Below, one piece after another: positions 51,546-60,858 of a stretch of DNA of 64,000 bases (positions are counted from its first letter, which is position 1; every line of letters starts with the position of its first letter). The DNA is from Mycobacterium marinum. GTDB lineage: Bacteria > Actinomycetota > Actinomycetes > Mycobacteriales > Mycobacteriaceae. The translations under genes and the position numbers were made by a program. Under the pieces are notes generated by a model that did no database searches, was not told the DNA's origin, and saw only the letters and a list, made by a program, of their open reading frames with translations. Location: NCBI RefSeq assembly GCF_003391395.1, contig NZ_CP024190.1:124001-188000 (forward strand), written 5' to 3'.

Positions 51546-52601
51546 TCAGGAAGCTGAGTCGGAGGCTTGGTTCATGCCTGCGGCATCGGCGATTTCGCGA
51601 GCCATGTGTACCCGCGCATCGATCCATGCGACGGTCGGAGTCCCCTCAGACGCCTTGTTCTGCGGCTCGTCCATCGCCCGTCGCATGACGCCCTCGGCGA
51701 TGATCGCCAATTTCCACAGCCCGAGAACATGCCAGTACTGCAGCGCGGCCGGATCGCGGCCGGTCTCCTCTAGATAGAGGCGGGTCATTTCGGCGCGGTC
51801 GGGGAATCCGTCGAGGGTCGAGGGTGCGAAGTCACCGACGCCAGATTCACCGGGCTCCATCCAGTAGGTGAGCAGGCTTCCCATGTCAGCGAGCGGATCG
51901 CCCAGCGTCGACAGTTCCCAGTCCAGGGTCGCTACCACCGCGCCGGTCTCCGGCGAGGTGATCAGGTTGCGCAGATGAAAGTCCCCATGCACCAAGCTGA
52001 TTTCCCGTTGCTCGGGAGCGGCGGCGACCAGGCGGCGGGTCAGGTCGTCAAGTTCGGGAAGCTCGCGCGTCTTGGACAGTTCCCATTGTCCCGCCCAGCG
52101 TTTGAGCTGGCGCTGGGCGTAGGGCTTGTGGCTGGCCAGATCGTCGAGCCCCACCTTCGCCAGGTCGACGGCGTGGATTTTGGCCAGGGTGCGGGGCAAC
52201 GACAAGGCGATCTGGCGGCGCTGCCGTGGCGTCAGCGCCTCGGCAACCTCCATGGTGTCGACGACCAATCCATCAACGAACTCCATCAACACCAACGGCG
52301 CCTCCGAAAACTCCGAATCCGTTGTAAATCCGAGGATCCGGGGAACCGGCACGTCGGTCTCGGCCAGCGCGGCCATGATGCGGGCCTCGCGCACCACATC
52401 GTGGGCCGAGGCCAGCAGATGCCCCAGCGGCGGGCGGCGCAACACCCAGGCGCGGCCAGCGGCATCGGTGACCCGGTAGGTCAGATTCGACTGACCGAGA
52501 CCGATGCGTTGAAAACGCAGTGGTGCGGCGACTTGGTGCCCCAGCGTGACCAGCCACCGTGACACCGCGTCGGCGTGGACACCGGGAATGTCCTCACTCA
52601 T
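51546..52601 (-). CDS. APH-like phosphotransferase (ACAD10/FadE36-type)
   Basis: A 351-residue aminoglycoside-phosphotransferase-fold protein. The nucleotide loop region is LGQSNLTYRVTDAAGRAWVL, the catalytic loop is SLVHGDFHLRNLI, and the metal Asp is in ATLDWELSTLGDPLADMG. In actinobacteria this type sits beside an acyl-CoA dehydrogenase, as in ACAD10/11, which join a kinase to a dehydrogenase that dephosphorylates 4-hydroxyacyl-CoA. ATG 52601. The dehydrogenase gene ends 30 bp upstream. Confidence 0.85.
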   Translation of the reverse strand: MSEDIPGVHADAVSRWLVTLGHQVAAPLRFQRIGLGQSNLTYRVTDAAGRAWVLRRPPLGHLLASAHDVVREARIMAALAETDVPVPRILGFTTDSEFSEAPLVLMEFVDGLVVDTMEVAEALTPRQRRQIALSLPRTLAKIHAVDLAKVGLDDLASHKPYAQRQLKRWAGQWELSKTRELPELDDLTRRLVAAAPEQREISLVHGDFHLRNLITSPETGAVVATLDWELSTLGDPLADMGSLLTYWMEPGESGVGDFAPSTLDGFPDRAEMTRLYLEETGRDPAALQYWHVLGLWKLAIIAEGVMRRAMDEPQNKASEGTPTVAWIDARVHMAREIADAAGMNQASDSAS

Positions 52602-52631
52602 GGGTCCGGGCACCGGTGCGGTTGACCGGGT

Positions 52632-53855
52632 TCACGATCCGTGGCCGCCGTTGCGGTACTTGCGCAACTCTTGGGTGGCAATCGCTCGTTTGTGCACCTC
52701 GTCTGGGCCGTCTGCCAGCCGCAAGGTGCGCAGGTGGGCCCAGGCCATCGCCAGCGGAAAGTCGTCGGTGACCCCGCCACCGCCGTGCACCTGAATGGCC
52801 CGGTCGACGATTTTGAGCGCGATGTTGGGGGCCGCCACCTTGATCGCCGCAATCTCGGTACGGGCCTGTTTGTTTCCGACCGTATCCATCAGGTAGGCGG
52901 CCTTGAGGGTCAGCAATCGGATCATCTCGATCTCGATCCGGGCCTCGGCGATCCAGTCGCGCACGTTCGCGTTCTCGCTGATGGGCTTGCCGAAGGTGAC
53001 CCGGGATTGGGCTCGTTTGCACATCAACTCCAGCGCCCGCTCCGCCATGCCGATCGCGCGCATGCAGTGATGAATGCGGCCGGGGCCCAGCCGGGCCTGG
53101 CTGATGGCAAATCCCTCGCCTTCGCCCTTGAGCACGTCTTTGACCGGCACCCGTACGTCGACGAAGTCGATTTCGGCATGTCCTTCGCGGTCCTGGTAGC
53201 CAAAGACGGGCAGGTTGCGCCGCACGGTGAGGCCCGGCGCATCGATCGGCACCACCATCATCGATTGCTGGCGGTGCACCGGCGCGGTGGGGTCGGTCTT
53301 ACCCATCACGATCAAGACTTTGCAATTACGGTGCATGCCGTTGGACGCAAACCATTTTCGCCCGTTGAGGATGTAGCTGTCACCGTCGCGCACCATCGAC
53401 ATCTCGACGTTCGTCGCATCGGAGCTGGCCACCGCGGGCTCGGTCATGGCGAAGGCAGAGCGGATTTCGCCCTCCAGCAGCGGCTTGAGGTAGCGCTGCT
53501 GGTGCTCATCGGTGCCGAAGAGGGTCAGCACCTCCATGTTGCCGGTGTCCGGGGCGCTACAGTTGCAGGCCTCCGAGGCGATGTGGCTGCGGCCCAGGAT
53601 CTCCGCCAACGGCGCGTACTCGAGGTTGGTCAATCCCGGCCCCCACTCGGGGTGCGGGTGAAACAGGTTCCACAGCCCGCGATTTCGGGCCGCGGCCTTG
53701 AGTTCCTCCAAGATCGGAGGATGGAAATGCGGGTCGCCGGCGGCGCGCATCTGTTCGTCGTAGACGGCCTCGGCCGGGTACACCTGGGAATCCATGAACT
53801 CGAGCAGGTCTGATTGGTACTGCTTGGCGCGATCGGAAATATCGAACAGTGACAT
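52632..53855 (-). CDS. Acyl-CoA dehydrogenase (ACAD10/11-like)
   Basis: A 407-residue enzyme: AFAMTEPAVASSDATNVEMS and YILNGRKWFASNGMHRNCKV (FAD binding), with the C-terminal IQVHGGGGVTDDFPLAMAWA characteristic of ACAD10/11. It is paired with the downstream phosphotransferase, suggesting catabolism of 4-hydroxy acids through 4-phosphoacyl-CoA. ATG 53855. Confidence 0.9.
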   Translation of the reverse strand: MSLFDISDRAKQYQSDLLEFMDSQVYPAEAVYDEQMRAAGDPHFHPPILEELKAAARNRGLWNLFHPHPEWGPGLTNLEYAPLAEILGRSHIASEACNCSAPDTGNMEVLTLFGTDEHQQRYLKPLLEGEIRSAFAMTEPAVASSDATNVEMSMVRDGDSYILNGRKWFASNGMHRNCKVLIVMGKTDPTAPVHRQQSMMVVPIDAPGLTVRRNLPVFGYQDREGHAEIDFVDVRVPVKDVLKGEGEGFAISQARLGPGRIHHCMRAIGMAERALELMCKRAQSRVTFGKPISENANVRDWIAEARIEIEMIRLLTLKAAYLMDTVGNKQARTEIAAIKVAAPNIALKIVDRAIQVHGGGGVTDDFPLAMAWAHLRTLRLADGPDEVHKRAIATQELRKYRNGGHGS

Positions 53856-53887
53856 GAGAACCTCTGGCATCTGTTGACACGGGGTCG

Positions 53888-53910
53888 GCCACCCGCCATG
53901 TGAGGGTGGC
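53888..53910 (-). terminator. Hairpin between cyclase and acyl-CoA dehydrogenase genes
   Basis: GCCACCC and GGGTGGC form a perfect 7-bp stem with a 9-base loop. It lies after the cyclase stop (minus strand) and before the acyl-CoA dehydrogenase, without a T-tract. Confidence 0.45.
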
Positions 53911-53977
53911 GTGATCTCTTCCTACACCCTTGCGATGATCCCGCCGCGGGGTGTGCCGCCGACCGCCCCAGCCGGTG

Positions 53978-55102
53978 TCAGCCGCGCGCAGCGGGGCGGG
54001 CCGGCTCTACCCGGAAGAGCTTGACCTCGGCGCGCATCCCCCTGATCCGTTGGGCACCGATCGAAAACCACTCGAAGTCACCAGCGTTGCCGACGGCATC
54101 ACGGGTCGATTCGGCAACCACGACCGTGCCCGGGTATGCGATCGAGGTGACCCGGCTGGCCAGGTTGACCGGACTGCCGAACCAGTCACCCGCCCGAGTG
54201 ACCGCAGCCCCAGATGCAACACCAATCCTCAAGGGTGGCAGGTTGTTTGCCGCGACGGCAGCCAAGTCCAGCACCGCCCGCAGCAGCGGTGCGGGTTCTG
54301 GGCAGACCAGCATCACCGCGTCGCCGATCGACTTCACGAACCGGACCGGCATGGTCGCGGCATCGTGGGCGAGGTCGGCAAGCCGGGCGGCCACCCGTTC
54401 CAGGTCCTCGGCCGGCATCACTTCGCCGAGCCGGGTGAAGCCCGCCATATCGGCGAAAGCAACGGTGACGGGTCGGGCGCCCGGTAGCGTGCCCGCGGCC
54501 CGTTCCGCCGCGTTGACGGCCTCCGTCTCCACCGAATGGCGCAGCTCCAGGCGCATCAGATCGTCCATCATCGGAGGCAGCAACGGAATCGCTGCCTGGG
54601 CCAACTGCTCGGACGCCTCGGCCAGCTCGATCTCGGAGAACCCCGGCCGCAGCAGCGTCTTCAGCGCCGCCTCCCGCATCATGGCGGCGGCATGCCCCAG
54701 GCTCTCCACCAGTACCCGCATGACGGCAACCGCATCTTCGAGGTCGTAGCCGATATCCAGAAAGACCTTCGCGTGTCTGACCGCCTCGGCGTCGGCCCGC
54801 GGCAAGACGGCCTCGTCCGGATCGTCGATCCGGGGCAGGCCAACGGCACGTTGCAGGCGCTGCAGCACATCGAGTTCGATGCCGGTTGCCGCGCAGATCT
54901 CGCGCGCGGACACCAGCGTTCCATCATCACCGAGCACCCGATAGGCGGGCAGCATCACCGGCGCGGCCGCCGACGCCTGGATGTGCTCGAGACTGAACCC
55001 ACGCTCGAGTAGCCAGGAGATCAGCTCCGCGCGGTCTTGGCGTGCGGTCCCCTCAAGCCCGTCGAGCAGGCCTGACGCCTCGATATCGACGTCTGCGGCC
55101 AT
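53978..55102 (-). CDS. Class III adenylate cyclase with N-terminal regulatory domain
   Basis: A 374-residue protein like Rv1264/Rv2212. Residues ~20-185 form a helical regulatory (autoinhibitory, pH-sensing in Rv1264) domain. The cyclase follows: VTVAFADMAGFTRLGEVMPA (metal Asp), FVKSIGDAVMLVC (Lys and second Asp), and GSPVNLASRVTSIAYPG. Canonical Lys and Asp for ATP are present, unlike the LuxR-type cyclase at 18597. ATG 55102 is the start of the family homology; the longer frame is icd2 shadow. Confidence 0.87.
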   Translation of the reverse strand: MAADVDIEASGLLDGLEGTARQDRAELISWLLERGFSLEHIQASAAAPVMLPAYRVLGDDGTLVSAREICAATGIELDVLQRLQRAVGLPRIDDPDEAVLPRADAEAVRHAKVFLDIGYDLEDAVAVMRVLVESLGHAAAMMREAALKTLLRPGFSEIELAEASEQLAQAAIPLLPPMMDDLMRLELRHSVETEAVNAAERAAGTLPGARPVTVAFADMAGFTRLGEVMPAEDLERVAARLADLAHDAATMPVRFVKSIGDAVMLVCPEPAPLLRAVLDLAAVAANNLPPLRIGVASGAAVTRAGDWFGSPVNLASRVTSIAYPGTVVVAESTRDAVGNAGDFEWFSIGAQRIRGMRAEVKLFRVEPARPAARG

Positions 55103-55214
55103 AGCGCTCACTCTATTGGAAACCCGCGGCCGTGAGCGGGACCAGCGCCGCGCACCTGGGCCCGCCCGGCCCCGGATTTCCAGCGGACACAGGCTATTCA
55201 GAGGGTGGCGGGCC

Positions 55215-57452
55215 TCAGCCCTGTGCGGCCTCCAGCGCGGCGTTGAGCGTCTTGCTGGGCCGCATGACCGCGGTTGTCTTCTCGTTGTCCGGCGCGTAGT
55301 AGCCGCCGATGTCAACCGCCTCGCCCTGCGCTTCGGCGAGTTCGGCCACGATGGCCTCCTCGCCATCGGCCAGCGCCTTGGCGAGCTTGGCGAAGTGTTC
55401 GGCAAGTTCCGCGTCGTCGGTCTGCTCGGCAAGTTCTTGGGCCCAGTACAGGGCGAGATAGAACTGGCTGCCCCGGTTGTCGAGCTCACCGGTCTTGCGT
55501 GAGGGGCTCTTGTTGTTGCCCAGCAGCTTGCCGATTGCGTCATCAAGAGTCCTGGCCAGAATCTTGGCCCGGTCATTGCCGATCTTGATGCCCATGTCTT
55601 CTAGGCTGGCTCCCAGGGCGAGGAACTCGCCAAGCGAATCCCAGCGCAGGTGATTCTCCTCGACCAGTTGCTTGACGTGCTTGGGCGCTGAGCCTCCGGC
55701 GCCGGTTTCATACATCCCGCCGCCGGCCATCAGGGGCACGATGGACAACATCTTGGCGCTGGTGCCCAGCTCCAGGATTGGGAACAGGTCGGTCAGATAG
55801 TCACGCAGAATGTTGCCGGTCGCGGCAATGGTGTCCAGCCCGCGAATCAGGCGTTCCAGGGTGTACCGCATGGAACGCACCTGAGACATGATCTGGATGT
55901 CCAGACCTTCGGTGTGGTGATCCTTCAGGTACGTCTTGACCTTCTTGATGAGTTCGTTCTCGTGCGGACGGTACGGGTCCAGCCAGAACAGCACCGGCAT
56001 GCCCGAATTGCGGGCGCGGGTGACGGCCAGTTTGACCCAGTCGCGGATCGGCGCGTCCTTGACCACACACATGCGCCAGATATCGCCGGCCTCGACATCC
56101 TGGGTGAGCAGCACCTCGCCGGTGTCAAGGTCGACGATGTTGGCGACGCCGTCCTCGGGAACCTCGAAGGTCTTGTCGTGTGAGCCGTATTCCTCGGCCT
56201 GTTGCGCCATCAGGCCGACGTTGGGGACCGTGCCCATCGTTGTCGGATCGAACTGTCCGTTGGTCTTGCAGAAGTTGATGATTTCTTGGTAGATCCGCGA
56301 GAACGTGGACTCCGGGTTGACCGCCTTGGTGTCTTTGAGCTTTCCGTCGGCGCCGTACATCTTGCCGCCGGCCCGGATCATCGCCGGCATCGAGGCGTCC
56401 ACGATGACGTCGCTGGGGGAATGGAAATTGGTGATTCCGCGGGCGGAATCCACCATCGCCAGCTCGGGGCGGTGCTCGTGGCAACGATGCAGGTCGTCGA
56501 TGATCTCATCGTGCTGGGAGGCCGGCAGGGTCTCGATCTTGCTGTAGAGATCTGACAACCCGTTGTTGACGTTGACACCCAATTCGTCGAACAGCTTCTG
56601 GTGCTTGGCGAAGGCGTCCCGGTAGAAGGTCTTGACGGCGTGGCCGAAGACGATGGGATGGCTGACCTTCATCATCGTCGCCTTGACGTGCAGGGAGAAC
56701 ATCACGCCGGTCTTGTAGGCATCCTCGATCTGCTCTTCATAGAACTCGCACAAGGCCTTCTTGCTCATGAACATGCTGTCGATGATGTCGCCGTCATCCA
56801 GCGAGACCTCGGGCTTGAGTACCAGCGTCTGGCCGTCCTTGGTCACCAGTTCCATCTTCACCTTGTGCGCGCGGTCCAGCGTTATCGACTTCTCACCGGC
56901 ATAGAAGTCGCCGTGTCGCATGTGTGCGACGTGGGTACGCGAAGCCATCGACCATTCACCCATGCTGTGCGGGTGCTTGCGGGCGTACTCTTTGACCGCA
57001 TTGGGCGCCCGACGGTCCGAGTTGCCTTGGCGCAGAACCGGGTTCACCGCACTGCCCAAGCACCTGGCGTAGCGCTCCTTGAGCGCCTTTTCCTCGTCGG
57101 TCTTCGGGTCGGCCGGATAGTCCGGAATCGCGTACCCCTTGTCTTGCAGCTCCTTGATCGCGGCCTTGAGCTGGGGCACCGATGCGCTGATGTTGGGCAG
57201 CTTGATGATGTTGGTGTCCGGGTCCTGCGTCAGCTCGCCCAGCTCGGCCAGATTGTCCGGGACCCGCTGCTCGTCGGTGAGGTAGTCGGGAAATTCGGCC
57301 AGGATGCGTGCGGCCACCGAGATGTCACTGGTCTTGATCTCAATGCCAGCGGGCTCGGCAAAAGCCCGCACTATGGGCAGGAAAGCGTAGGTCGCCAGCA
57401 GTGGCGCCTCGTCGGTCAGCGTGTAGATGATGGTCGGCTGCTCGGCGCTCAT
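55215..57452 (-). CDS. icd2: Monomeric NADP-dependent isocitrate dehydrogenase
   Basis: A 745-residue monomeric isocitrate dehydrogenase, identical in length to M. tuberculosis Icd2 (Rv0066c): TIIYTLTDEAPLLATYAFLP at the N-terminus, RQGNSDRRAPNAVKEYARKH, IDDLHRCHEHRPELAMVDSA, and LDNRGSQFYLALYWAQEL. It decarboxylates isocitrate to 2-oxoglutarate with NADP in the TCA cycle. ATG 57452. Confidence 0.96.
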   Translation of the reverse strand: MSAEQPTIIYTLTDEAPLLATYAFLPIVRAFAEPAGIEIKTSDISVAARILAEFPDYLTDEQRVPDNLAELGELTQDPDTNIIKLPNISASVPQLKAAIKELQDKGYAIPDYPADPKTDEEKALKERYARCLGSAVNPVLRQGNSDRRAPNAVKEYARKHPHSMGEWSMASRTHVAHMRHGDFYAGEKSITLDRAHKVKMELVTKDGQTLVLKPEVSLDDGDIIDSMFMSKKALCEFYEEQIEDAYKTGVMFSLHVKATMMKVSHPIVFGHAVKTFYRDAFAKHQKLFDELGVNVNNGLSDLYSKIETLPASQHDEIIDDLHRCHEHRPELAMVDSARGITNFHSPSDVIVDASMPAMIRAGGKMYGADGKLKDTKAVNPESTFSRIYQEIINFCKTNGQFDPTTMGTVPNVGLMAQQAEEYGSHDKTFEVPEDGVANIVDLDTGEVLLTQDVEAGDIWRMCVVKDAPIRDWVKLAVTRARNSGMPVLFWLDPYRPHENELIKKVKTYLKDHHTEGLDIQIMSQVRSMRYTLERLIRGLDTIAATGNILRDYLTDLFPILELGTSAKMLSIVPLMAGGGMYETGAGGSAPKHVKQLVEENHLRWDSLGEFLALGASLEDMGIKIGNDRAKILARTLDDAIGKLLGNNKSPSRKTGELDNRGSQFYLALYWAQELAEQTDDAELAEHFAKLAKALADGEEAIVAELAEAQGEAVDIGGYYAPDNEKTTAVMRPSKTLNAALEAAQG

Positions 57453-58128
57453 GTGTATCTCCCGGCGTCACTGTCGGTTCGGTTTCGAGGTTCTCTGCGT
57501 TGTAGGTGCGGCTACCAGTATCGCGGATCGGCGTCCTCGGCAGACAGCCCGCTGCGGCTCGGCGGCATACAGCTTGTCGCCTGCACTGATATCTGCGACT
57601 TCTCCTCAAGCCTAGTGTGGGCCGCGTTCGGGCCCGGGCGGCATGGGTGGGCAAGGTGGGCAAGGTGGGCCACGCGCCGATCATGGCGGTTCTCGGCGGA
57701 GGCGGCAATAGCGGCCGGCAAGGCGTACGTAGGAGCTTTGCTAGTGGGTTATCAGATTTCCGCGCATGCGACGGTCGGATTACTGCTCGAATTGGGTTCA
57801 GCACATCATGTGGAAAGTGTGTCGGAGTGAACTATTTTGGGGCTGAATTTGGCCACTAACCAGGTGACTAGTCGGTTTGCCGGAGTGTTCGCAGCTTCAC
57901 CAGTTGGGCGGTCGTGTCATGAAAGGGAATTTGATCTCGGCGCCAAGCGCGCATTCCAGCCGTCATTTCACGCAGCGGTGGAATAGCCTAAAGGAGGGCT
58001 TCGATCTGATGCTGCCCAACGATTTGGCGCGCTTCTGATACCCCGCAGTGGACTCGGGCCCGATCAAGCTGTCAAAGGCCGAGCGGCTCGTCCTGATCGG
58101 AACGCCGACTGCTCACCGGTGATTCGTG
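57453..58128. other. 676-bp region without a convincing gene
   Basis: It holds a short GGTGGGCAA tandem repeat near 57646-57672 and a weak 39-codon frame at 57919-58038. A frame before 58119 has no clear start. Base composition drops at about 57740-57900. No RNA gene is recognised. The stretch may be decayed coding sequence. Confidence 0.45.
57646..57670 (+). repeat. Short 9-bp tandem repeat
   Basis: GGTGGGCAA occurs about 2.7 times in tandem in the icd2 upstream region. It is too short and too few copies to be more than a candidate variable locus. Confidence 0.6.
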
Positions 58129-58965
58129 TCAGGGCAACTCGACCTTCGCGGCCAGCCAGCGGCCGTCGACTTTTTTCATGGTGACTTCGACGCGACTTCG
58201 GTCCAGCCTAGGTTCGGGTGCTCGCGCATTACTTACCGACTGATCGACGAACAGCACCACTACAACCGTGTCTGGTGATGTCGACTTGATGGCCGACTCG
58301 ACGACCACTCCGTGCGCTGATGCCTTGTTCTCCCTCAGTGCCTGCTGCAACGCGGCGCTGGACTTGAGGTACATCTCTTTGAACTCTCCGGTCGACCCGT
58401 CGATGGTTTCGCGGAAGTTCTCATCAATATTGGCGCTGTCGATCGTGGTCAAGTTCTCAGTGAACCGCAGCGCTGCGCTGAGCGCCTGTCGGCCAGCAAT
58501 CTCGGTGTCACGCTGTCCTTTCCATAACCACCCCAACGCCGCGGTGCCGGCGAGAACGGCGGCCGCCGCAAGTGCGGCAGCGACCTTTGTCCATGATCGC
58601 GCCCGACGTTGTGGCGTTACGTCATGTCCTGGCTCGAGGGCAGGATCGGGACCATCGCCAGCGGCGGCACAGGCTTGGATGCCGGGATCGAGATCGTCGT
58701 GATCCACCTCCAATTCCGTTTCTTGGCTACTTGGTTCGGCAGCACCCGGCGCGCGACCGATCGTATTGCCGCCGTGGTCTCCTCCGCATGTCTCGGGTGA
58801 GTCGGAGACCGGATCTCGGGTCGGATCGGGCCCCGGTTGGGCGGCGGCATCTGTCGTAGCTGAAGTGCGCCCCGCCTTGGCCTTGGCGTCAGGACCGACT
58901 CGTCGAGGCTTGCGGGTGGTTCCTCCCTCCTGCGGGGAGATGCACCCGTCGTCTTTACCCTCCAT
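58129..58965 (-). CDS. Mce-associated membrane protein, paralogue 1
   Basis: A 278-residue protein. Residues 1-~120 are disordered and charged. One transmembrane helix (WTKVAAALAAAAVLAGTAAL) follows, then a Mce-associated-type C-terminal domain (ANIDENFRETIDGSTGEFKE, then VDGRWLAAKVELP). It is clearly homologous to the protein at 59758 over the last ~130 residues. No yrbE or mce gene is in the window, so it is an orphan. Mce-associated proteins are thought to support Mce lipid transporters. It overlaps the MPT64-like gene by 11 bp. Confidence 0.83.
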   Translation of the reverse strand: MEGKDDGCISPQEGGTTRKPRRVGPDAKAKAGRTSATTDAAAQPGPDPTRDPVSDSPETCGGDHGGNTIGRAPGAAEPSSQETELEVDHDDLDPGIQACAAAGDGPDPALEPGHDVTPQRRARSWTKVAAALAAAAVLAGTAALGWLWKGQRDTEIAGRQALSAALRFTENLTTIDSANIDENFRETIDGSTGEFKEMYLKSSAALQQALRENKASAHGVVVESAIKSTSPDTVVVVLFVDQSVSNARAPEPRLDRSRVEVTMKKVDGRWLAAKVELP

Positions 58966-59743
58966 AGCCCGACCTCAACACCGGGGCCAGCACATCAATC
59001 GGGATGTGGGCCTCAACCGCACCCCCGTCCATCGACCACACCGGCATGCCGGGCTCATAGTTGATCGGGTTGTCGTGCGCGACAGGGTAATCCGGCATAT
59101 AGAGGATCAATTCGCTTGGCGTCAATGCCCACGCTTTGTACCCGCCCGAGTAAACCTTGTCAGGAGTCCACCGATCGACGGTGAAGGGATAGGTTCCCGG
59201 CTGGTGTGGTGGGGCGGCACGATCGAGTGCTGCCGCGACGAACGGTTCAGCCAGCGGCGGAATGACGGCCAAGGGATCCAGTCCCGCCTTCACGATGTCG
59301 GTCAGCTGCAGTTGCCGGCCGAGGGCCATGTCAAAGGTGAAGGTCCGGTAGGCGTTGTTGATCTTGGGACCGTCGGCATGGTAATCCTCATGGAACACCA
59401 CGGATACGGCGCTCTGGTGGCCGAACTGCTGGTAGCTTTCTTCGCCCCAGCTGTCCTGAACCATGTCGGTGCCTTTTTCTCTCCAATTGTTGTAGAGGGT
59501 CCGCAGGTAGTCCCGGACCACCGGACCGCTGACGGAGTTGTCTACCAGGTCGCCCGGAATTGCCATCCTGATGTCTCGGTCCGCCTTGCGGACCGAGGTC
59601 ACGGTGGTATGGCAATAGCGGCCGTCAAAGTCGCCGCCGAGCTCACCGCAGAACGACTGGGCAGACCCCCATGCCGAGGGGGCGGTCGAGACAGCGCAGC
59701 CGGCCACCAGCACCCCTGCCGCTAACGCGGCTTTCCACCCAGA
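58955..59743 (-). CDS. MPT64-like (RsiV/DUF3298-type) lipoprotein
   Basis: A 262-residue exported protein. The N-terminus (AALAAGVLVAGCAVSTAPS) is a signal with a lipobox-like VAGC. The mature domain starts SFCGELGGDFDGRYCHTTVT and has the MPT64/RsiV pattern (FHEDYHADGPKINNAYRTFT, YKAWALTPSELILYMPDYP). MPT64 is a secreted antigen of M. tuberculosis. ATG 59743 (MSGWKAA) avoids overlap with the upstream gene and places the lipobox near residue 18. It lies between two Mce-associated paralogues on the same strand. Confidence 0.8.
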   Translation of the reverse strand, partial: SGWKAALAAGVLVAGCAVSTAPSAWGSAQSFCGELGGDFDGRYCHTTVTSVRKADRDIRMAIPGDLVDNSVSGPVVRDYLRTLYNNWREKGTDMVQDSWGEESYQQFGHQSAVSVVFHEDYHADGPKINNAYRTFTFDMALGRQLQLTDIVKAGLDPLAVIPPLAEPFVAAALDRAAPPHQPGTYPFTVDRWTPDKVYSGGYKAWALTPSELILYMPDYPVAHDNPINYEPGMPVWSMDGGAVEAHIPIDVLAPVLRSGYGG

Positions 59744-59757
59744 CATAGCGGGGCCGG

Positions 59758-60483
59758 TCACGAGAGCTCGACTTTGCTGGCGAGCCAACGCCCGTCGGTC
59801 TTCTCCATGGTGATCTTCATCCTGCTCCGGTCGACTCGGGGATCCGGGCGAGCGGCATTGGTTACCGTCTGATCGATCATCAGCAGCACAACGACCCTGC
59901 TCTTGGACTTCGACTGGATGGCGGAATCAACCACGACTCCGTGTGCTGTGGCCTTATTGTCGATCAGCAGCTGGCGGAGCTGAACACTCGAGCGCGTATA
60001 CATATCCTTGAACTCGGCTGTCGCGCCGTCGAGGACTTGGTTGAAGTTTGCATCGACATTGTTGCTGTCGCTACTCGTTAATGTCTGGGCGTATCCAATC
60101 GCTGTTTGCTGAGCCCGCTCGGCCGCCACGTTGGCGTGATGCGCCGCAAACAGGTGCCACCCCAGGACGGCGGAAACGCTCAGGGACGCGAGAATCACGG
60201 CCAGGATTGCCTGGTTGAACCCGACGCGGACCCGCTTGACGCGCATCCGCGACCACCGGGAACGCCAACGCCGGGGTGCACGTGGGGCATGGGCGTCGGT
60301 GTCCGTGCAGTCGACATCGTCAGCGTTACCCGACTCCACATCGGCGCAGGGCCCCGCGGCCGTGCTGGGTGACTCGAGCTCATCAGTGGCGATAGCAGGT
60401 TGGCCACGTTCGGTCGTATCCGTCGTATCCGTGAGTTGTGTGATGTTGCTGTTCTCGACGTCGTCTCCGGTGATGGCGACCAA
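59758..60483 (-). CDS. Mce-associated membrane protein, paralogue 2
   Basis: A 241-residue protein: an acidic, Thr-rich N-terminal tail, a transmembrane helix (ILAVILASLSVSAVLGWHLF) and a Mce-associated C-terminal domain (NVDANFNQVLDGATAEFKDM, then TDGRWLASKVELS). A TTG start at 60483 is preferred because AAGGAG lies 8 bases upstream; an in-frame start at 60537 is the alternative and would make 259 residues. First gene of the three-gene transcript 60483-58129. Confidence 0.8.
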   Translation of the reverse strand: MVAITGDDVENSNITQLTDTTDTTERGQPAIATDELESPSTAAGPCADVESGNADDVDCTDTDAHAPRAPRRWRSRWSRMRVKRVRVGFNQAILAVILASLSVSAVLGWHLFAAHHANVAAERAQQTAIGYAQTLTSSDSNNVDANFNQVLDGATAEFKDMYTRSSVQLRQLLIDNKATAHGVVVDSAIQSKSKSRVVVLLMIDQTVTNAARPDPRVDRSRMKITMEKTDGRWLASKVELS

Positions 60484-60858
60484 GGCAACGGCTCCTTTCC
60501 AACGGCTAGCCTGATCAACCTCTTGCCTGTGGGACAACGAGGCCGTGGCGGGTGGTGAAGATCCGCCACCTGCCAGACGCGCCTAAGGCCGACCTTCGAG
60601 TCCGAGATGGCCTCCGCAGCTCGGCCAACGGTTGAGCCGTCGATCGGGCCATCGCGCGCGCTGCACTGAGCGCGCCGAACCTGCTCGGCCCAGTCATGCG
60701 CAGCGCCCGCCGGTCCAGCGTGCGCTGCTAGCGGCTGGGGCCGGAGGCGAAGCGGGAAGACGTGCGGCCTGCGTTTGACATGCGGACTGCGGAGTCCATA
60801 TCGTGTGCCAGGCTAAATGAAAATGATTGTCATTACCAATCGGTTGAGGTGAGTGTAC
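60484..60858. other. Intergenic region with metal-regulator box
   Basis: A 375-bp divergent gap. The right part carries the Fur/Zur-type box at 60818-60838. The left part shows no convincing gene. Confidence 0.5.
60818..60838. promoter_or_regulatory. Fur/Zur-family binding box
   Basis: The 19-bp core GAAAATGATTGTCATTACC (60819-60837) matches the Fur-superfamily consensus, with perfect inner arms AATGA/TCATT and a 3-bp centre. In mycobacteria this form fits Zur (FurB) better than IdeR, whose box is TTAGGTTAGGCTAACCTAA. It sits 20 bp before the start of the gene at 60859, so the repressor would block transcription when zinc (or iron) is plentiful. The metal is inference. Confidence 0.78.

Noticed and set aside
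57646..57670. CRISPR-like repeat
   Set aside because: Units are only 9 bp, contiguous and under three copies.
57617..57859. 80-residue frame in the icd2 upstream gap
   Set aside because: No ribosome site, no recognisable domain and unusual composition.
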